Notes: generated by a model not told the origin, from the sequence alone. 59,227 nt of DNA from Nocardia wallacei (GCF_029868745.1 NZ_JARWOP010000323.1:1-59227), one strand, 5' to 3'. Shown: positions 35,354 to 44,200, numbered from the stretch's first letter. Numbers and translations are program-made.

Positions 35354-36088
35354 TTAGCGAGGGCTCTCTACCGGTCCGAGTCGGCTGGGTGGCCAGATCT
35401 TGAAGACAGCCCGGCCCCGAACGTCGCTGACGGGGACGGTGCCACCGAACTCGTCGGATGTGTGCGCGCGGGAATCCGCCGAATGGTTTCGGTTGTCGCC
35501 CATGACCCATAGATAGCCTTCGGGCACTCGCACGGGACCGAATTCGCGGCCTGCGCCGTAGCTCGCTTTGTAGGCGAGGCCGGGCTGGTACGGGATGTCG
35601 TATCGGGCGTAGGGCTCGTCGAGGGCCTTGCCGTCCACGATGATTCGCCCTTGCGGGTCACAACATTCCACCGTCTGCCCGCCCACCGCAACGACGCGCT
35701 TGACGAGGTCGTTCTCGTCGGGCGGCACCAGCCCGAAGAACGAGAAGAAGTCTTCCACCGGCCGGACGACAGGGTTGCTCGATCGGCGCGAAGCGTGGTT
35801 CTTGTTCCAGGAATCGGTCGGGCCCACGAACACGACCACGTCACCCGGCCGCGTATCGCGGAAGTAGTAGCTCAGCTTCTCGACGAATATGCGATCCCTG
35901 GTGCATCCCGCGCAGCCGTGCAGCGTCGTTTCCATCGACTCGGACGGGATGACGTAGGGCCGTCCGATGAGGTGGACGATGACGGCCGCGATCACCGCGG
36001 CGATCACCACGAGGAACGGCAGCTCCTGCCAGAACGGCCGCCCGACCTTCTTCGTCACAACCGGCACAGCGCCGCCCTCGTCTGCCAC
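35354..36088 (-). CDS. lepB: Signal peptidase I
   Basis: Protein of about 244 aa that cleaves signal peptides outside the membrane. One TM helix (about 24-42, LPFLVVIAAVIAAVIVHLI) is followed by box B VIPSESMETTL with nucleophile Ser51, box D DLVKRVVAVGG with general base Lys130, and box E MGDNRNHSADSR. Starts at GTG 36088 or GTG 36127 are possible; neither has a good ribosome site. It is divergent from the MFS gene at 36204. Confidence 0.9.
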   Translation of the reverse strand: MADEGGAVPVVTKKVGRPFWQELPFLVVIAAVIAAVIVHLIGRPYVIPSESMETTLHGCAGCTRDRIFVEKLSYYFRDTRPGDVVVFVGPTDSWNKNHASRRSSNPVVRPVEDFFSFFGLVPPDENDLVKRVVAVGGQTVECCDPQGRIIVDGKALDEPYARYDIPYQPGLAYKASYGAGREFGPVRVPEGYLWVMGDNRNHSADSRAHTSDEFGGTVPVSDVRGRAVFKIWPPSRLGPVESPR

Positions 36089-36203
36089 GCCGAACAGAGT
36101 AGCCGCACAGACGAAAATCACTTTCACTTAGGAAAGCTAATGAAATATCCTGGTAACAGAGAGATCGACAGCGGAGGAGGGCACGACGCGCAGGGACGAG
36201 GAC

Positions 36204-37475
36204 GTGGCTTCGACAGTCGGGATGTTCGCCTCGCTGGCGGTCCGCAACTATCGCTACTATTTCGCCAGTCAGATGGTGTCGAACACCGGCACCTGGATGC
36301 AGCGGATCGCGCAGGACTGGCTGGTTCTGAGTCTTACCGGCAGTTCTTTCGCCGTCGGTATCACCACCGCTATGCAGTTTCTGCCGATGCTGCTGTTCGG
36401 CCTGTTCGGCGGGGTGATCGCGGACCGCTTCGGCAAGCGGCGGCTGCTGCTTTTCACCCAGAGCGCCATGGGCCTGCTCGCGGGGGCGCTCGCCGTGTTG
36501 ACGCTCACCGGGATGGTCGAGGTGTGGCACGTCTACCTCTTGGCATTCCTGCTCGGGATGGTCACAGTGGTGGACAATCCGACGCGACAGACGTTCGTCG
36601 CGGAGCTGGTCACGCCGGGACAATTGCGGAACGCGGTGAGTTTGAATTCGGCGAACTTCCAGTCCGCGCGGTTGGTCGGCCCGGCGGTGGCCGGTGTGGT
36701 GATCGCGGCGGTCGGCACGGGGTGGGCGTTCGCGGTCAATGCCTTGTCGTTCGCGGCGGTGATCGGCAGCCTGCTGATGATGCGGCCCGCGCAGTTGCGG
36801 TCGCTGCCGCCGGCGCCGCGCCGGAAGGGGCAGCTGCGGGAAGGGTTGCGATATGTGAGTGCGCGGCCGCAGTTGTTCTGGCCGATCGTGCTGGTCGGCT
36901 TCCTCGGGACGTTCGGATTCAATTTCCCCACCGTGCTGTCCGGCTACGCCTACAACGTCTTCCACGTCGACGCGGGAATGTACGGCCTGCTCAATACGGC
37001 GCTGGCGGCCGGGTCGTTGCTCGGCGCGCTGCTGGCGGCGCGGCGGACCCAGGTGCGGCTGCGCATGCTGGTGATGACGGCGGTCGGCTTCGGCGTGCTC
37101 GAGGCGGTGACCGCGTTCGCGCCGGAGTACTGGCTGTTCACGGCGATGCTGACGCTCGTGGGCCTGCTCGGGCTGACGTTCAACACATCGAGCAACTCGA
37201 TGGTGCAACTGGCCACCGAGCCCACCGTGCGAGGCCGCGTCATGGCGCTCTACATGATGGTGTTCACCGGCGGCACCCCGATCGGCGGCCCCATCGTCGG
37301 CTGGATCACCGAGCAATTCGGCCCGCGCATCGGCCTGTTCGCCTGCGGCACCGTCTCCGCCGCCGCCGCGCTCGTCGTCGCCTTGATCCTCGCCCGAGTA
37401 GGCCGCCTACGCCTCCAACTAACCCGCCGCGGAGTAGCCTTCGTCCCCCGCGAACCCCTGACCGCGCTCGTCTGA
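36204..37475 (+). CDS. MFS transporter (EntS-like, 12 TM)
   Basis: Protein of 423 aa from GTG 36204, opening MASTVGMFASLAVRNYRYYF, and about 12 hydrophobic segments. It has GVIADRFGKRRLLL (MFS motif A) and NPTRQTFVAELVTPGQLRNA, typical of the MFS_3/enterobactin-exporter group. It likely exports a small molecule, which cannot be named from the sequence. The short C-terminal tail is Arg-rich. The gene is monocistronic by context, with prolyl-tRNA synthetase 137 nt downstream. Confidence 0.88.
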   Translation: MASTVGMFASLAVRNYRYYFASQMVSNTGTWMQRIAQDWLVLSLTGSSFAVGITTAMQFLPMLLFGLFGGVIADRFGKRRLLLFTQSAMGLLAGALAVLTLTGMVEVWHVYLLAFLLGMVTVVDNPTRQTFVAELVTPGQLRNAVSLNSANFQSARLVGPAVAGVVIAAVGTGWAFAVNALSFAAVIGSLLMMRPAQLRSLPPAPRRKGQLREGLRYVSARPQLFWPIVLVGFLGTFGFNFPTVLSGYAYNVFHVDAGMYGLLNTALAAGSLLGALLAARRTQVRLRMLVMTAVGFGVLEAVTAFAPEYWLFTAMLTLVGLLGLTFNTSSNSMVQLATEPTVRGRVMALYMMVFTGGTPIGGPIVGWITEQFGPRIGLFACGTVSAAAALVVALILARVGRLRLQLTRRGVAFVPREPLTALV

Positions 37476-37612
37476 CAATCGGGCGTAGAGCCGAAATACT
37501 TTGGCGCGGTGATCTTGGTGGCCAGTTCGCTGTTGCTGCCCTGGGGGCGGGGCGAGTTGTGGGATCGGGCGGGGTCGGGTGATCGTGGCCCGGACCAGTA
37601 ATCTCTCTGGGC

Positions 37613-39052
37613 ATGGCACGGGATGAGCGCGGTGTGACCGCCCAGAGTGAGGACTTCGCTGCCTGGTACAACGAGGTGGTCTTCAAGGCCGGACTCGTCG
37701 ACCGGGGACCTGCCAAGGGCACCATGGTCATTCGACCGTACGGGTATCGGTTGTGGGAGCAGTTGCAGGCCGAGCTGGATCGGCGGATCAAGGCGACCGG
37801 TCACGAGAACGCCTACTTCCCGCTGCTGATCCCGGAGAGCTACCTGAGCCGGGAAGCCGAACACGTGGAAGGGTTTTCGCCCGAACTGGCGGTGGTCACC
37901 CACGCCGGCGGCAAGGATCTCGAAGAGTCGCTGGTGGTGCGGCCGACGTCGGAGACGATCATCGGCGAGATGATGGCCAAGTGGATCAGCTCGCACCGGG
38001 ATCTGCCGCTGCTGCTGAACCAGTGGTCGAACGTGGTGCGGTGGGAGCTGCGCCCGCGAATGTTCCTGCGTACCACCGAATTCCTGTGGCAGGAGGGCCA
38101 CACGGCACACGCCGACGCGGCCGACGCGCACCGGGAGACGAAGCTCGCGCTCGACATCTATCACGAGGTGGCGCGCGATCTGGCCGCGATGCCGGTGATT
38201 CCGGGCGAGAAGACGCCGGGCGAACGGTTCGCGGGCGCGGTGTCGACGTTCACCATCGAGGGCATGATGCGCGACGGCCGCGCCCTGCAGGCGGGCACCT
38301 CGCACTACATGGGCACCAATTTCGCCACGGCCTTCGACATCCGATACACCAGCGACGCCGGTCGAGACGAGTTGTGCCACACCACCTCCTGGGGCATGAG
38401 CACCCGCATGATCGGCGGCATCGTGATGACCCACGGCGACGACAAGGGCCTGGTCTTCCCGCCGCGACTGGCGCCGTACCAGGCGGTGATCGTTCCGATC
38501 ACGCGCGGCGGCAACACCGCGGTCGAGGAGGCGGCCGACGAGCTGGCCCGCCGCCTGCGGGCCGCCGGGGTGCGTACGCACGTCGACGCCCGCCCGCAGC
38601 TGAGCCCCGGGTTCAAGTACAACGAGTGGGAGATGCGCGGCGTCCCGGTCCGGCTCGAACTGGGACCCCGGGATCTGGAAGCCGGGACGGCGATGCTGGT
38701 GCGGCGGCTCGGCGGCGAGGGCAAACAGGCCGTGCCGATCGATACTCTGCCGGAGGTCCTGCCCGGCATCCTGGAAGAATTCCAGGCCTTCCTGCTCGCC
38801 CGCGCCACCGAATTCCGCGACAGCCACACCCGAACAGTCGTCAGCTGGGACGATTTCGCGGACGCCGTGTCGACCGGCTGGGCCCTGGCGCTGCATTGCG
38901 GCACACCCGCTTGCGAGGACGACATCAAGTCCGGCACCGCCGCCACCCCGCGATGCATCCCGCTGGACGGCGAACCGGCGACGGGCGCCTGCGTCCGCTG
39001 CGGCGCGCCGTCCACTTACGGTAAACGGGTGATCTTCGGCCGGGCCTACTGA
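37613..39052 (+). CDS. proS: Prolyl-tRNA synthetase, archaeal/eukaryotic-type (ProS type 3)
   Basis: Protein of 479 aa. Class II motifs are visible: PYGYRLWEQLQ (motif 1 region), then NQWSNVVRWELRPRMFLRTT (motif 2), FLWQEGHTAHA, and a C-terminal anticodon-binding domain plus extension ending GKRVIFGRAY. It has the short form without the editing insertion between motifs 2 and 3 and carries the extra C-terminal zinc-like domain, with Cys residues in CGTPACEDD and CVRCGAPS. This is unlike the roughly 580-aa bacterial ProRS of M. tuberculosis, so it is either the sole enzyme or an additional, possibly resistant, copy. Confidence 0.92.
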   Translation: MARDERGVTAQSEDFAAWYNEVVFKAGLVDRGPAKGTMVIRPYGYRLWEQLQAELDRRIKATGHENAYFPLLIPESYLSREAEHVEGFSPELAVVTHAGGKDLEESLVVRPTSETIIGEMMAKWISSHRDLPLLLNQWSNVVRWELRPRMFLRTTEFLWQEGHTAHADAADAHRETKLALDIYHEVARDLAAMPVIPGEKTPGERFAGAVSTFTIEGMMRDGRALQAGTSHYMGTNFATAFDIRYTSDAGRDELCHTTSWGMSTRMIGGIVMTHGDDKGLVFPPRLAPYQAVIVPITRGGNTAVEEAADELARRLRAAGVRTHVDARPQLSPGFKYNEWEMRGVPVRLELGPRDLEAGTAMLVRRLGGEGKQAVPIDTLPEVLPGILEEFQAFLLARATEFRDSHTRTVVSWDDFADAVSTGWALALHCGTPACEDDIKSGTAATPRCIPLDGEPATGACVRCGAPSTYGKRVIFGRAY

Positions 39053-39135
39053 GACAGATGCCGCGCGACCTGGTGACATAGGTGGTCTGCATCACAGGTT
39101 GACCAGATCTGACGCGCTCGAGTAACGTCGCGGCA

Positions 39136-39819
39136 GTGGCTACGAAGCAGGGCGCCCGGGCCAGGCGCCACTACGGCGGTCGCACCGCCGAAGAGCGGGC
39201 CGGACAACGACGGGAACGACTGTTGCAGGCCGCGCTCGAATTATTCGGAACCCAGGGGTATTCGGCCACCAGCATCGAGCAGTTGTGTTCCGCGGCAAGC
39301 ATTTCCACGCGCAGCTTCTACGAGGAAATGAGCAGCCGTGAGCAGCTGCTGATCGCCCTGGCGGACGACCTCATCGGCCGCGCGGTCGCCGCCGGGCTGG
39401 CCGAGATCGACGCCGCGGCCGAACTGCCCCTGGCCGAGCGAATCGCCCGCGGGGTTCGCGCGTATCTCCAGATCACCTGCCGCACACCTGGTTCGGCGCG
39501 GGTGTGTTACATCGAGGTGGTCGGGGTCAGCGATGCCGTGGAGCGGTGGCGGGCCGAGTGGCGCAAGCGGATCGGCGCGCTGTTGCAGGGTGAGGCCGAA
39601 CGCGCGGTGTGGCCCCGCCCCGGGCGGGCGCCGGGGGGGCCCGCGGGGGGGCGGGGGGGGGGGGGGGGGGGGGGGCACTACGGGCTGTTCGCGATCTCGG
39701 TGATGGGCGCGGTGAACTCGCTGGCCCAGGAACTCGCCCGGCACGACCCGGAATCGCCTCTCACACTGGACGATATCTGTGCCGAGATCGGCACGCTGAT
39801 CGGCGCCGGGGTCGCCTGA
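39136..39819 (+). CDS. TetR-family regulator, containing a suspect poly-G stretch
   Basis: ORF of 227 aa from GTG 39136. The N-terminal helix-turn-helix is clear (RRERLLQAALELFGTQGYSA, TSIEQLCSAASISTRSFYEE), and the C-terminal ligand domain ends in HYGLFAISVMGAVNSLAQEL. Between about residues 158 and 178 the protein reads as an unnatural Gly/Pro/Arg run, because the DNA from 39,620 to 39,675 is almost pure G. I think part of the real sequence has been replaced by artefact, so exact length and frame there are unreliable. Confidence 0.75.
   Translation: MATKQGARARRHYGGRTAEERAGQRRERLLQAALELFGTQGYSATSIEQLCSAASISTRSFYEEMSSREQLLIALADDLIGRAVAAGLAEIDAAAELPLAERIARGVRAYLQITCRTPGSARVCYIEVVGVSDAVERWRAEWRKRIGALLQGEAERAVWPRPGRAPGGPAGGRGGGGGGGHYGLFAISVMGAVNSLAQELARHDPESPLTLDDICAEIGTLIGAGVA
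39620..39675. other. Poly-G tract, probable sequencing artefact
   Basis: About 56 bases, nearly all G, end in an uninterrupted run of roughly 25 G inside the tetR gene. It preserves the reading frame by chance or by polishing. Together with the C tract at 61-140 it indicates low-quality spots in this assembly. Confidence 0.7.
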
Positions 39820-39832
39820 ACCCGGCGGCGGT

Positions 39833-40207
39833 TCAGCTCACCCAGGGCGGGGTGAACCGGCTCCCGTCGGCGAGTTCACCGGAGAAGCCGACCGGCACAC
39901 TCACCATCAGCACGGCCGGCGACTCGCCGAGATTGTCGACCCGGATGCGAGCGCCGGCCGGGACGACGGCGGCGTCACCGGCCGACAACCGTTCTGCCGC
40001 ATCATCGATCGCGAGCACGATCTCGCCCGCCAGCACCACGAACACCTCCTCGCGCAGCACGCGATGCGGCTCCCCGGCCGTGCCGGCGGCCACCTCGAGC
40101 TGCCAGACGCACAGCTCGGTGCTGCCGGTGCCGGGCCGGGCGTAGGAAATGAAGCGGGCGTTGTGCATTTCGTGGACATCGGCCTCGGCGGCACGGACGA
40201 CAGGCAT
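39833..40207 (-). CDS. Cupin-domain protein
   Basis: Protein of 124 aa, a single small cupin barrel: GEPHRVLREEVFVVLAGEIV (cupin motif 1 with H and E) and GDAAVVPAGARIRVDNLGES (motif 2). Metal ligands are only partly kept (one His, Glu), so it may be a sensor or an isomerase rather than a dioxygenase. It is divergent from a MarR gene, and the intervening palindromes suggest that the cupin gene is the MarR protein's target. Confidence 0.85.
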   Translation of the reverse strand: MPVVRAAEADVHEMHNARFISYARPGTGSTELCVWQLEVAAGTAGEPHRVLREEVFVVLAGEIVLAIDDAAERLSAGDAAVVPAGARIRVDNLGESPAVLMVSVPVGFSGELADGSRFTPPWVS

Positions 40208-40234
40208 CGGACAACTCCTCTTTAGTCAACTTTC

Positions 40235-40272
40235 TTGACTATATAGTCAAGCTGCTTGACCTATCTGTCAAG
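40235..40272. promoter_or_regulatory. Twin palindromic operators between cupin and marR genes
   Basis: TTGACTATATAGTCAA at 40235-40250 is a perfect 16-nt palindrome. CTTGAC at 40255-40260 and GTCAAG at 40267-40272 form a second dyad, sharing the TTGAC/GTCAA arms. Both lie in the 80-nt gap of the divergent pair, which is typical for MarR autoregulation and control of the neighbour. The region is AT-rich and probably includes both promoters. Confidence 0.8.
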
Positions 40273-40287
40273 TGCCAAGATGCAACC

Positions 40288-40746
40288 ATGCCGACCCGAG
40301 CCGCCGCACCCGCCCAGGATCTGCCCATGCTGCTGCTCGCGGCCGCCGCGGAGGTCACCGACGCCGTGCACGCCGCGGTGGCCGCGGCCGGATTCGACGA
40401 TGTGCGTCCCACTCACGGTTTCGCCTTCGCCCGCATGGCGCCCGACGGCGCGACGGCCGGCGAGATCGCCGAACACCTCGGCGTCACCAAACAGGCCGCG
40501 AGTCAATTGGTCGAGGAATTGGTGAACAAGGGCTACGCGCAACGCAATCCGCATCCGCGCGACGCCCGCTCCCGGCTCATCACCCTCACCGCGCGCGGGT
40601 GGGCGGCGACCCGGGCCGCCGACGCCGCGGCCGCCGAATTCACCGCGCGATGGGAAGCCGCACTCGGCAGGGAGCGGACCGCCGGCCTGCGCGACGCGCT
40701 GGCGCGGGTGGTGGCGCCGGGCAGGGTCCGGCCCTCGGCATGGTGA
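40288..40746 (+). CDS. MarR-family regulator
   Basis: Protein of 152 aa with the MarR winged helix: ATAGEIAEHLGVTKQAASQL, then VEELVNKGYAQRNPHPRDARSRLITLT, where the D-x-R-S-R beta-wing is canonical. Flanking helices give the dimer domain. It is divergent from the cupin gene across twin palindromes and probably represses both. The inducing ligand is unknown. The C-terminus is Arg-rich and short. Confidence 0.9.
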   Translation: MPTRAAAPAQDLPMLLLAAAAEVTDAVHAAVAAAGFDDVRPTHGFAFARMAPDGATAGEIAEHLGVTKQAASQLVEELVNKGYAQRNPHPRDARSRLITLTARGWAATRAADAAAAEFTARWEAALGRERTAGLRDALARVVAPGRVRPSAW

Positions 40747-40789
40747 GCGACTAGGATCGACGCCACCGTCCCCGCGATACGAGTCCGCC

Positions 40790-41122
40790 ATGCCCGACTA
40801 CGCACACACCGACCACGCCGCCAAGGGCCGCGCCGACAAGGCGCGCCGCCTCGCCGCCTACCTCTGGCAGCGCGGCATCACCGGCGCCGACCTGCTCGCC
40901 CTGCCCGCGGCGACCCGGCGCAAACTCGCCCGCGCCGCCGACACCAATCCGCCCGGCACCGACGAGACCTGGGCCATGGTCGCGCGCCTGCTCGACGAGA
41001 AGGACGACTGGGCCGCCCGCCACCCCGAGCATCCCGCGGCGCGGCGCGCACACCGCGACGAGAAGATCCTGTGGGTGAAGCCGCCCGTGAAGCCGTGGAC
41101 CGCACCCGAGCCGGGGCCTTGA
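40790..41122 (+). CDS. Conserved hypothetical protein
   Basis: Protein of 110 aa, basic and Ala/Arg/Trp-rich, without signal peptide or membrane segment. The first half (KGRADKARRLAAYLWQRGIT, GADLLALPAATRRKLARAA) looks like two helices of a small DNA-binding-like bundle, but I recognise no family. It begins 43 nt after the marR stop and could be co-transcribed with it. Coding bias supports this frame. Confidence 0.6.
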   Translation: MPDYAHTDHAAKGRADKARRLAAYLWQRGITGADLLALPAATRRKLARAADTNPPGTDETWAMVARLLDEKDDWAARHPEHPAARRAHRDEKILWVKPPVKPWTAPEPGP

Positions 41123-41131
41123 CATCAAGAA

Positions 41132-42196
41132 ATGAACAGGGGTTCACTCCTTGATGTGGCACCCGACTACGAGCACCATTCCGGCACCCGCCCCGCGGCC
41201 TGGCGCGACGACGCGACCAGCGGCGACGATTCGCCGTACACCGGCCTCCCCGCGCCGGACGCCGATATCGCCTACCGCACGCTGACCTACGAGGTGACCG
41301 GCCGCATCGCGCGAATCACCTTCGACCGGCCCGAGCAGGGCAACGCGATCACCGCCGACACCCCGATCGAGCTGGCTCACGCGGTCGAGCGCGCGGATCT
41401 GGATCCGCGCGTGCACGTCATGGTGGTATCCGGCCGCGGCAAGGGCTTCTGCGGCGGTTACGACCTGTCGATCTTCGCCGAGGGCGGGTTCTCCCCCACC
41501 GGCGCGGCCCAGCCCACCACCGGCACCGTGCTCGACCCCGCCGTGCAGGCCCGCAACCACAACCCCTGGGGCACTTGGGATCCCATGGTCGACTATCAGA
41601 TGATGAGCCGGTTCAACCGCGGCTTCGCCAGCCTGCTGCACGCGAACAAGCCGGTCGTCGCCAAACTGCACGGCTTCGCCATCGCCGGCGGAACCGACAT
41701 CGCCCTGTTCGCCGACCAGATCATCTGCGCCGACGACACCAAGATCGGCTATCCGCCCACCCGGGTCTGGGGCATTCCCGCCGCGGGCATGTGGGCGCAT
41801 CGGCTCGGCGATCAGCGCGCCAAGCGACTCCTGTTCACCGGCGACTGCCTGACGGGCAAGCAGGCCGTCGAGTGGGGCCTGGCGGTCGAGTCCTGTCCGG
41901 CCGCGGAACTCGACGAGCGTACCGAGCAACTGCTGCAACGGATCTCACGCGTCCCGATCAATCAGCTGATCATGGCGAAGCTGGCACTCAACAGCGCGCT
42001 GCTGGCGCAGGGCGTGACGAACTCGGGCATGGTCAGCACGGTCTTCGACGGCATCTCCCGGCACACCCGCGAGGGCTACGCCTTCCAATTGCGTTCGGCG
42101 ACAGTGGGCTTCCGCGAGGCCGTGCGCGAGCGGGACGAGCCGTTCGGCGACTGGAAGCGGGCGCAGTTCGAGAAGGGTTCGAGCGCAGGCGAATAG
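41132..42196 (+). CDS. Enoyl-CoA hydratase/isomerase (crotonase) family protein
   Basis: Protein of 354 aa, longer than the usual 260-aa crotonase because of an N-terminal extension and an insertion around 118-145. The core motifs are RIARITFDRPEQGNAIT, VSGRGKGFCGGYDLSIFAEG (first oxyanion-hole strand) and VVAKLHGFAIAGGTDIALFA (second oxyanion hole). The catalytic Glu of ECH is replaced or shifted near KIGYPPTRVWGIPAAG, so hydratase chemistry is not certain. It probably acts on an acyl-CoA in lipid or steroid breakdown. The start is uncertain, with GTG 41156 an alternative. Confidence 0.82.
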   Translation: MNRGSLLDVAPDYEHHSGTRPAAWRDDATSGDDSPYTGLPAPDADIAYRTLTYEVTGRIARITFDRPEQGNAITADTPIELAHAVERADLDPRVHVMVVSGRGKGFCGGYDLSIFAEGGFSPTGAAQPTTGTVLDPAVQARNHNPWGTWDPMVDYQMMSRFNRGFASLLHANKPVVAKLHGFAIAGGTDIALFADQIICADDTKIGYPPTRVWGIPAAGMWAHRLGDQRAKRLLFTGDCLTGKQAVEWGLAVESCPAAELDERTEQLLQRISRVPINQLIMAKLALNSALLAQGVTNSGMVSTVFDGISRHTREGYAFQLRSATVGFREAVRERDEPFGDWKRAQFEKGSSAGE

Positions 42197-42221
42197 ACTC
42201 CGCGCCACCGGACGACCCTGG

Positions 42222-42689
42222 TCAGCCGAGATCGATATCCGTGCTGTGCTCGGCCTCGCGCACGACCTTCTCGGCCAGGGAGCGGACCGCCTTCGCCTCG
42301 TCCTCGGTCATGTCGTCGATGAACAGCCGCCGCACCAGCTCGACGTGATGGGGGGCGGCTTTTTCGAGGGCTCGGCGGCCCGCCTCGGTCAGCCGCACCA
42401 GGACGCCGCGCGCGTCGTCGGCGGCCGGGGTGCGCGATACCAGGCCGCGATTGTCCATCCGGCCCAGATGCTTCGACAGGCGGCTCTTGTCCCAGCAGAT
42501 CTCGGCGGCCAGTTCCTTGGCCCGCAGACAGCCGCCGGGGGCCGCCGACAGCGCCACCAGGATCTCGTAGTCGGACATCGACAGGCCGTCGCGGGCCAGC
42601 CCGGCCGCCATCGCCGCGTCCAGGCGCTGCCGCATCCGGATGTACGCGGACCATGTCGCCTGTTCCGCGTCGCCGAGCCATCGCACCAT
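42222..42689 (-). CDS. MarR-family regulator
   Basis: Protein of 155 aa. The winged helix (LSMSDYEILVALSAAPGGCL, RAKELAAEICWDKSRLSKHL, then RMDNRGLVSRTPAADDARGV) carries the D-x-R-G wing of MarR. Residues at the ends form the dimer helices. It is divergent from the pirin gene, so it probably controls pirin and itself. The ligand is unknown. Confidence 0.9.
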   Translation of the reverse strand: MVRWLGDAEQATWSAYIRMRQRLDAAMAAGLARDGLSMSDYEILVALSAAPGGCLRAKELAAEICWDKSRLSKHLGRMDNRGLVSRTPAADDARGVLVRLTEAGRRALEKAAPHHVELVRRLFIDDMTEDEAKAVRSLAEKVVREAEHSTDIDLG

Positions 42690-42709
42690 GGAATGATCCT
42701 AACCGGCGT

Positions 42710-42729
42710 TTGGTTGACATGGACACCAA
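42710..42729. promoter_or_regulatory. Possible operator between marR and pirin genes
   Basis: TTGGT at 42710-42714 and ACCAA at 42725-42729 form an inverted repeat with a 10-nt spacer in the 58-nt gap between the divergent genes. Arms are only 5 bp, so this is a candidate only. Confidence 0.4.
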
Positions 42730-42747
42730 CCCGCCGAGGAGGTCCCG

Positions 42748-43725
42748 ATGCCCGCCATCACCGTCGACAACATTCTGGTACTGCCGCGGCTGCCCCGACC
42801 GGACGGCACCGCGCGGCAGCGGCCGGTCCGCGGCATCAGCACGGCACACCGCCAGCGCGAGGGCGCCGGTTTCGAGGTGCGCCGCCCGTTCCCGAGCGCG
42901 GAACTGCGCCAGGCCGACCCGTTCATCCTGCTGGATCAGATGGGCCCGGTCGCCTACGAGCCCTATGAGGCCAAGGGTGCGCCCTGGCATCCGCATCGCG
43001 GCTTCGAGACCGTCACCTACATGCTCGACGGCACGATGGTGCACCACGACTCGAACGGCGGCGGCGGTGTCATCAGCGAGGGCGACACCCAGTGGATGAC
43101 GGCCGGCTCCGGCATCCTGCACGACGAACTACCCGCCGAGGAACTGGTGATCTCCGGCGGCGTCTTCCACGGCATCCAGCTCTGGGTGAACCTGCCGCGG
43201 GCGCAGAAGATGGCCCCACCGCGCTATCAGGATCTGCGCGCGAGCGAGCTGACGCTGGTCAGTTCGCACGACGGCGGCGCGCTGGTGCGGGTCATCGCGG
43301 GCGAGATCGGCGGCTTCGCGGGCCCCGGTGCCACTCACACCCCGATCGCGTACGCGCACGCCTCCCTCAGCCCCGGCGGGCGCCTGGAAACGCCCTGGCC
43401 GCAAGAGTTCTCGGCGATGGCGTACGTGCTGGGCGGCAGCGGCACGGCCGGTGCGGAGAGCCGCCCGCTCACCGAGGGACAGCTCGCTGTGTTCGGGCAC
43501 GGCGACGCGCTCACCCTGACCGCCGACGCCGACCAGCACACCCCGTCCGGGGATCTGGAGGTCCTGCTGCTCGGCGGGGCGCCGATCCGCGAGCCCGTGG
43601 TGCAATACGGTCCGTTCGTGATGAACTCGCGCAGCGAAATCATCGAGGCCATCGAGGATTTCGAGGCGGGCCGGATGGGGCACATTCCGGCGGAGCACGT
43701 GACCGGGCGACGGCTGGGCGAGTAA
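42748..43725 (+). CDS. Pirin family protein
   Basis: Protein of 325 aa, bicupin. The N-terminal cupin keeps the pirin metal-site residues in WHPHRGFETVTYMLDG (two His) and further on MVHHDSNGGGGVISEGDTQW, with HDELPAEE after it. The C-terminal cupin is seen from about residue 185 (LSPGGRLETPWPQEFSAMAY). Pirins act as redox regulators or quercetinase-like dioxygenases; which applies here is unknown. GAGGAGG precedes ATG 42748. Confidence 0.9.
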   Translation: MPAITVDNILVLPRLPRPDGTARQRPVRGISTAHRQREGAGFEVRRPFPSAELRQADPFILLDQMGPVAYEPYEAKGAPWHPHRGFETVTYMLDGTMVHHDSNGGGGVISEGDTQWMTAGSGILHDELPAEELVISGGVFHGIQLWVNLPRAQKMAPPRYQDLRASELTLVSSHDGGALVRVIAGEIGGFAGPGATHTPIAYAHASLSPGGRLETPWPQEFSAMAYVLGGSGTAGAESRPLTEGQLAVFGHGDALTLTADADQHTPSGDLEVLLLGGAPIREPVVQYGPFVMNSRSEIIEAIEDFEAGRMGHIPAEHVTGRRLGE

Positions 43726-43855
43726 GCGGCTCTCGGCCGCCCAGTTGACAACTGGCCGAGCCATCAGAACAGTAGACTCCGCGGATCCCGGCCCGGCCCC
43801 GCGGGGAGTGCCGACCGGCCCCGTCTCAGACGACCCATCAGACATCGAGGAATAC

Positions 43856-44170
43856 ATGAACGTTCGCAGGCTAATCGTGACCGCCGGCGCGGGACTGATC
43901 ACCCTCGCGGCCCCGATCACCCTCTCCACCTCGGCCTCGGCCGAGGGTTTCGTACCCTCCGGCTCGGCCGGAACCGGCTCCTCCGGCATCGACGATGCCA
44001 TCGGCGCCACCGGATCCGCGGGACTCGCCCAGACCGGTTCGGCCGGTGGCACATTCAAGAACTGCGACGAGGCCCGCGCCGCGGGTCGCGCGCCGCTGTT
44101 CCGCGGCGAGCCCGGCTACTCCCCGCACCTGGACCCCGACGGCACCGGAATGGCCTGCCCGACCGTCTGA
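43856..44170 (+). CDS. Secreted Excalibur-domain protein
   Basis: Protein of 104 aa. A cleavable signal peptide (MNVRRLIVTAGAGLITLAAP, cut near SASA) leads to a Gly/Ser-rich linker and a C-terminal Excalibur calcium-binding motif, FKNCDEARAAGRAPLFRGEP then HLDPDGTGMACP, where the DxDxDG-like loop is reduced to D-P-D-G. It is an exported small protein, probably disulfide-bonded through its two Cys. Role unknown, perhaps cell-surface. A strong terminator follows. Confidence 0.85.
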   Translation: MNVRRLIVTAGAGLITLAAPITLSTSASAEGFVPSGSAGTGSSGIDDAIGATGSAGLAQTGSAGGTFKNCDEARAAGRAPLFRGEPGYSPHLDPDGTGMACPTV

Positions 44171-44200
44171 ACGGCTCCCAGAGCGGCACTCGCGTCAACG

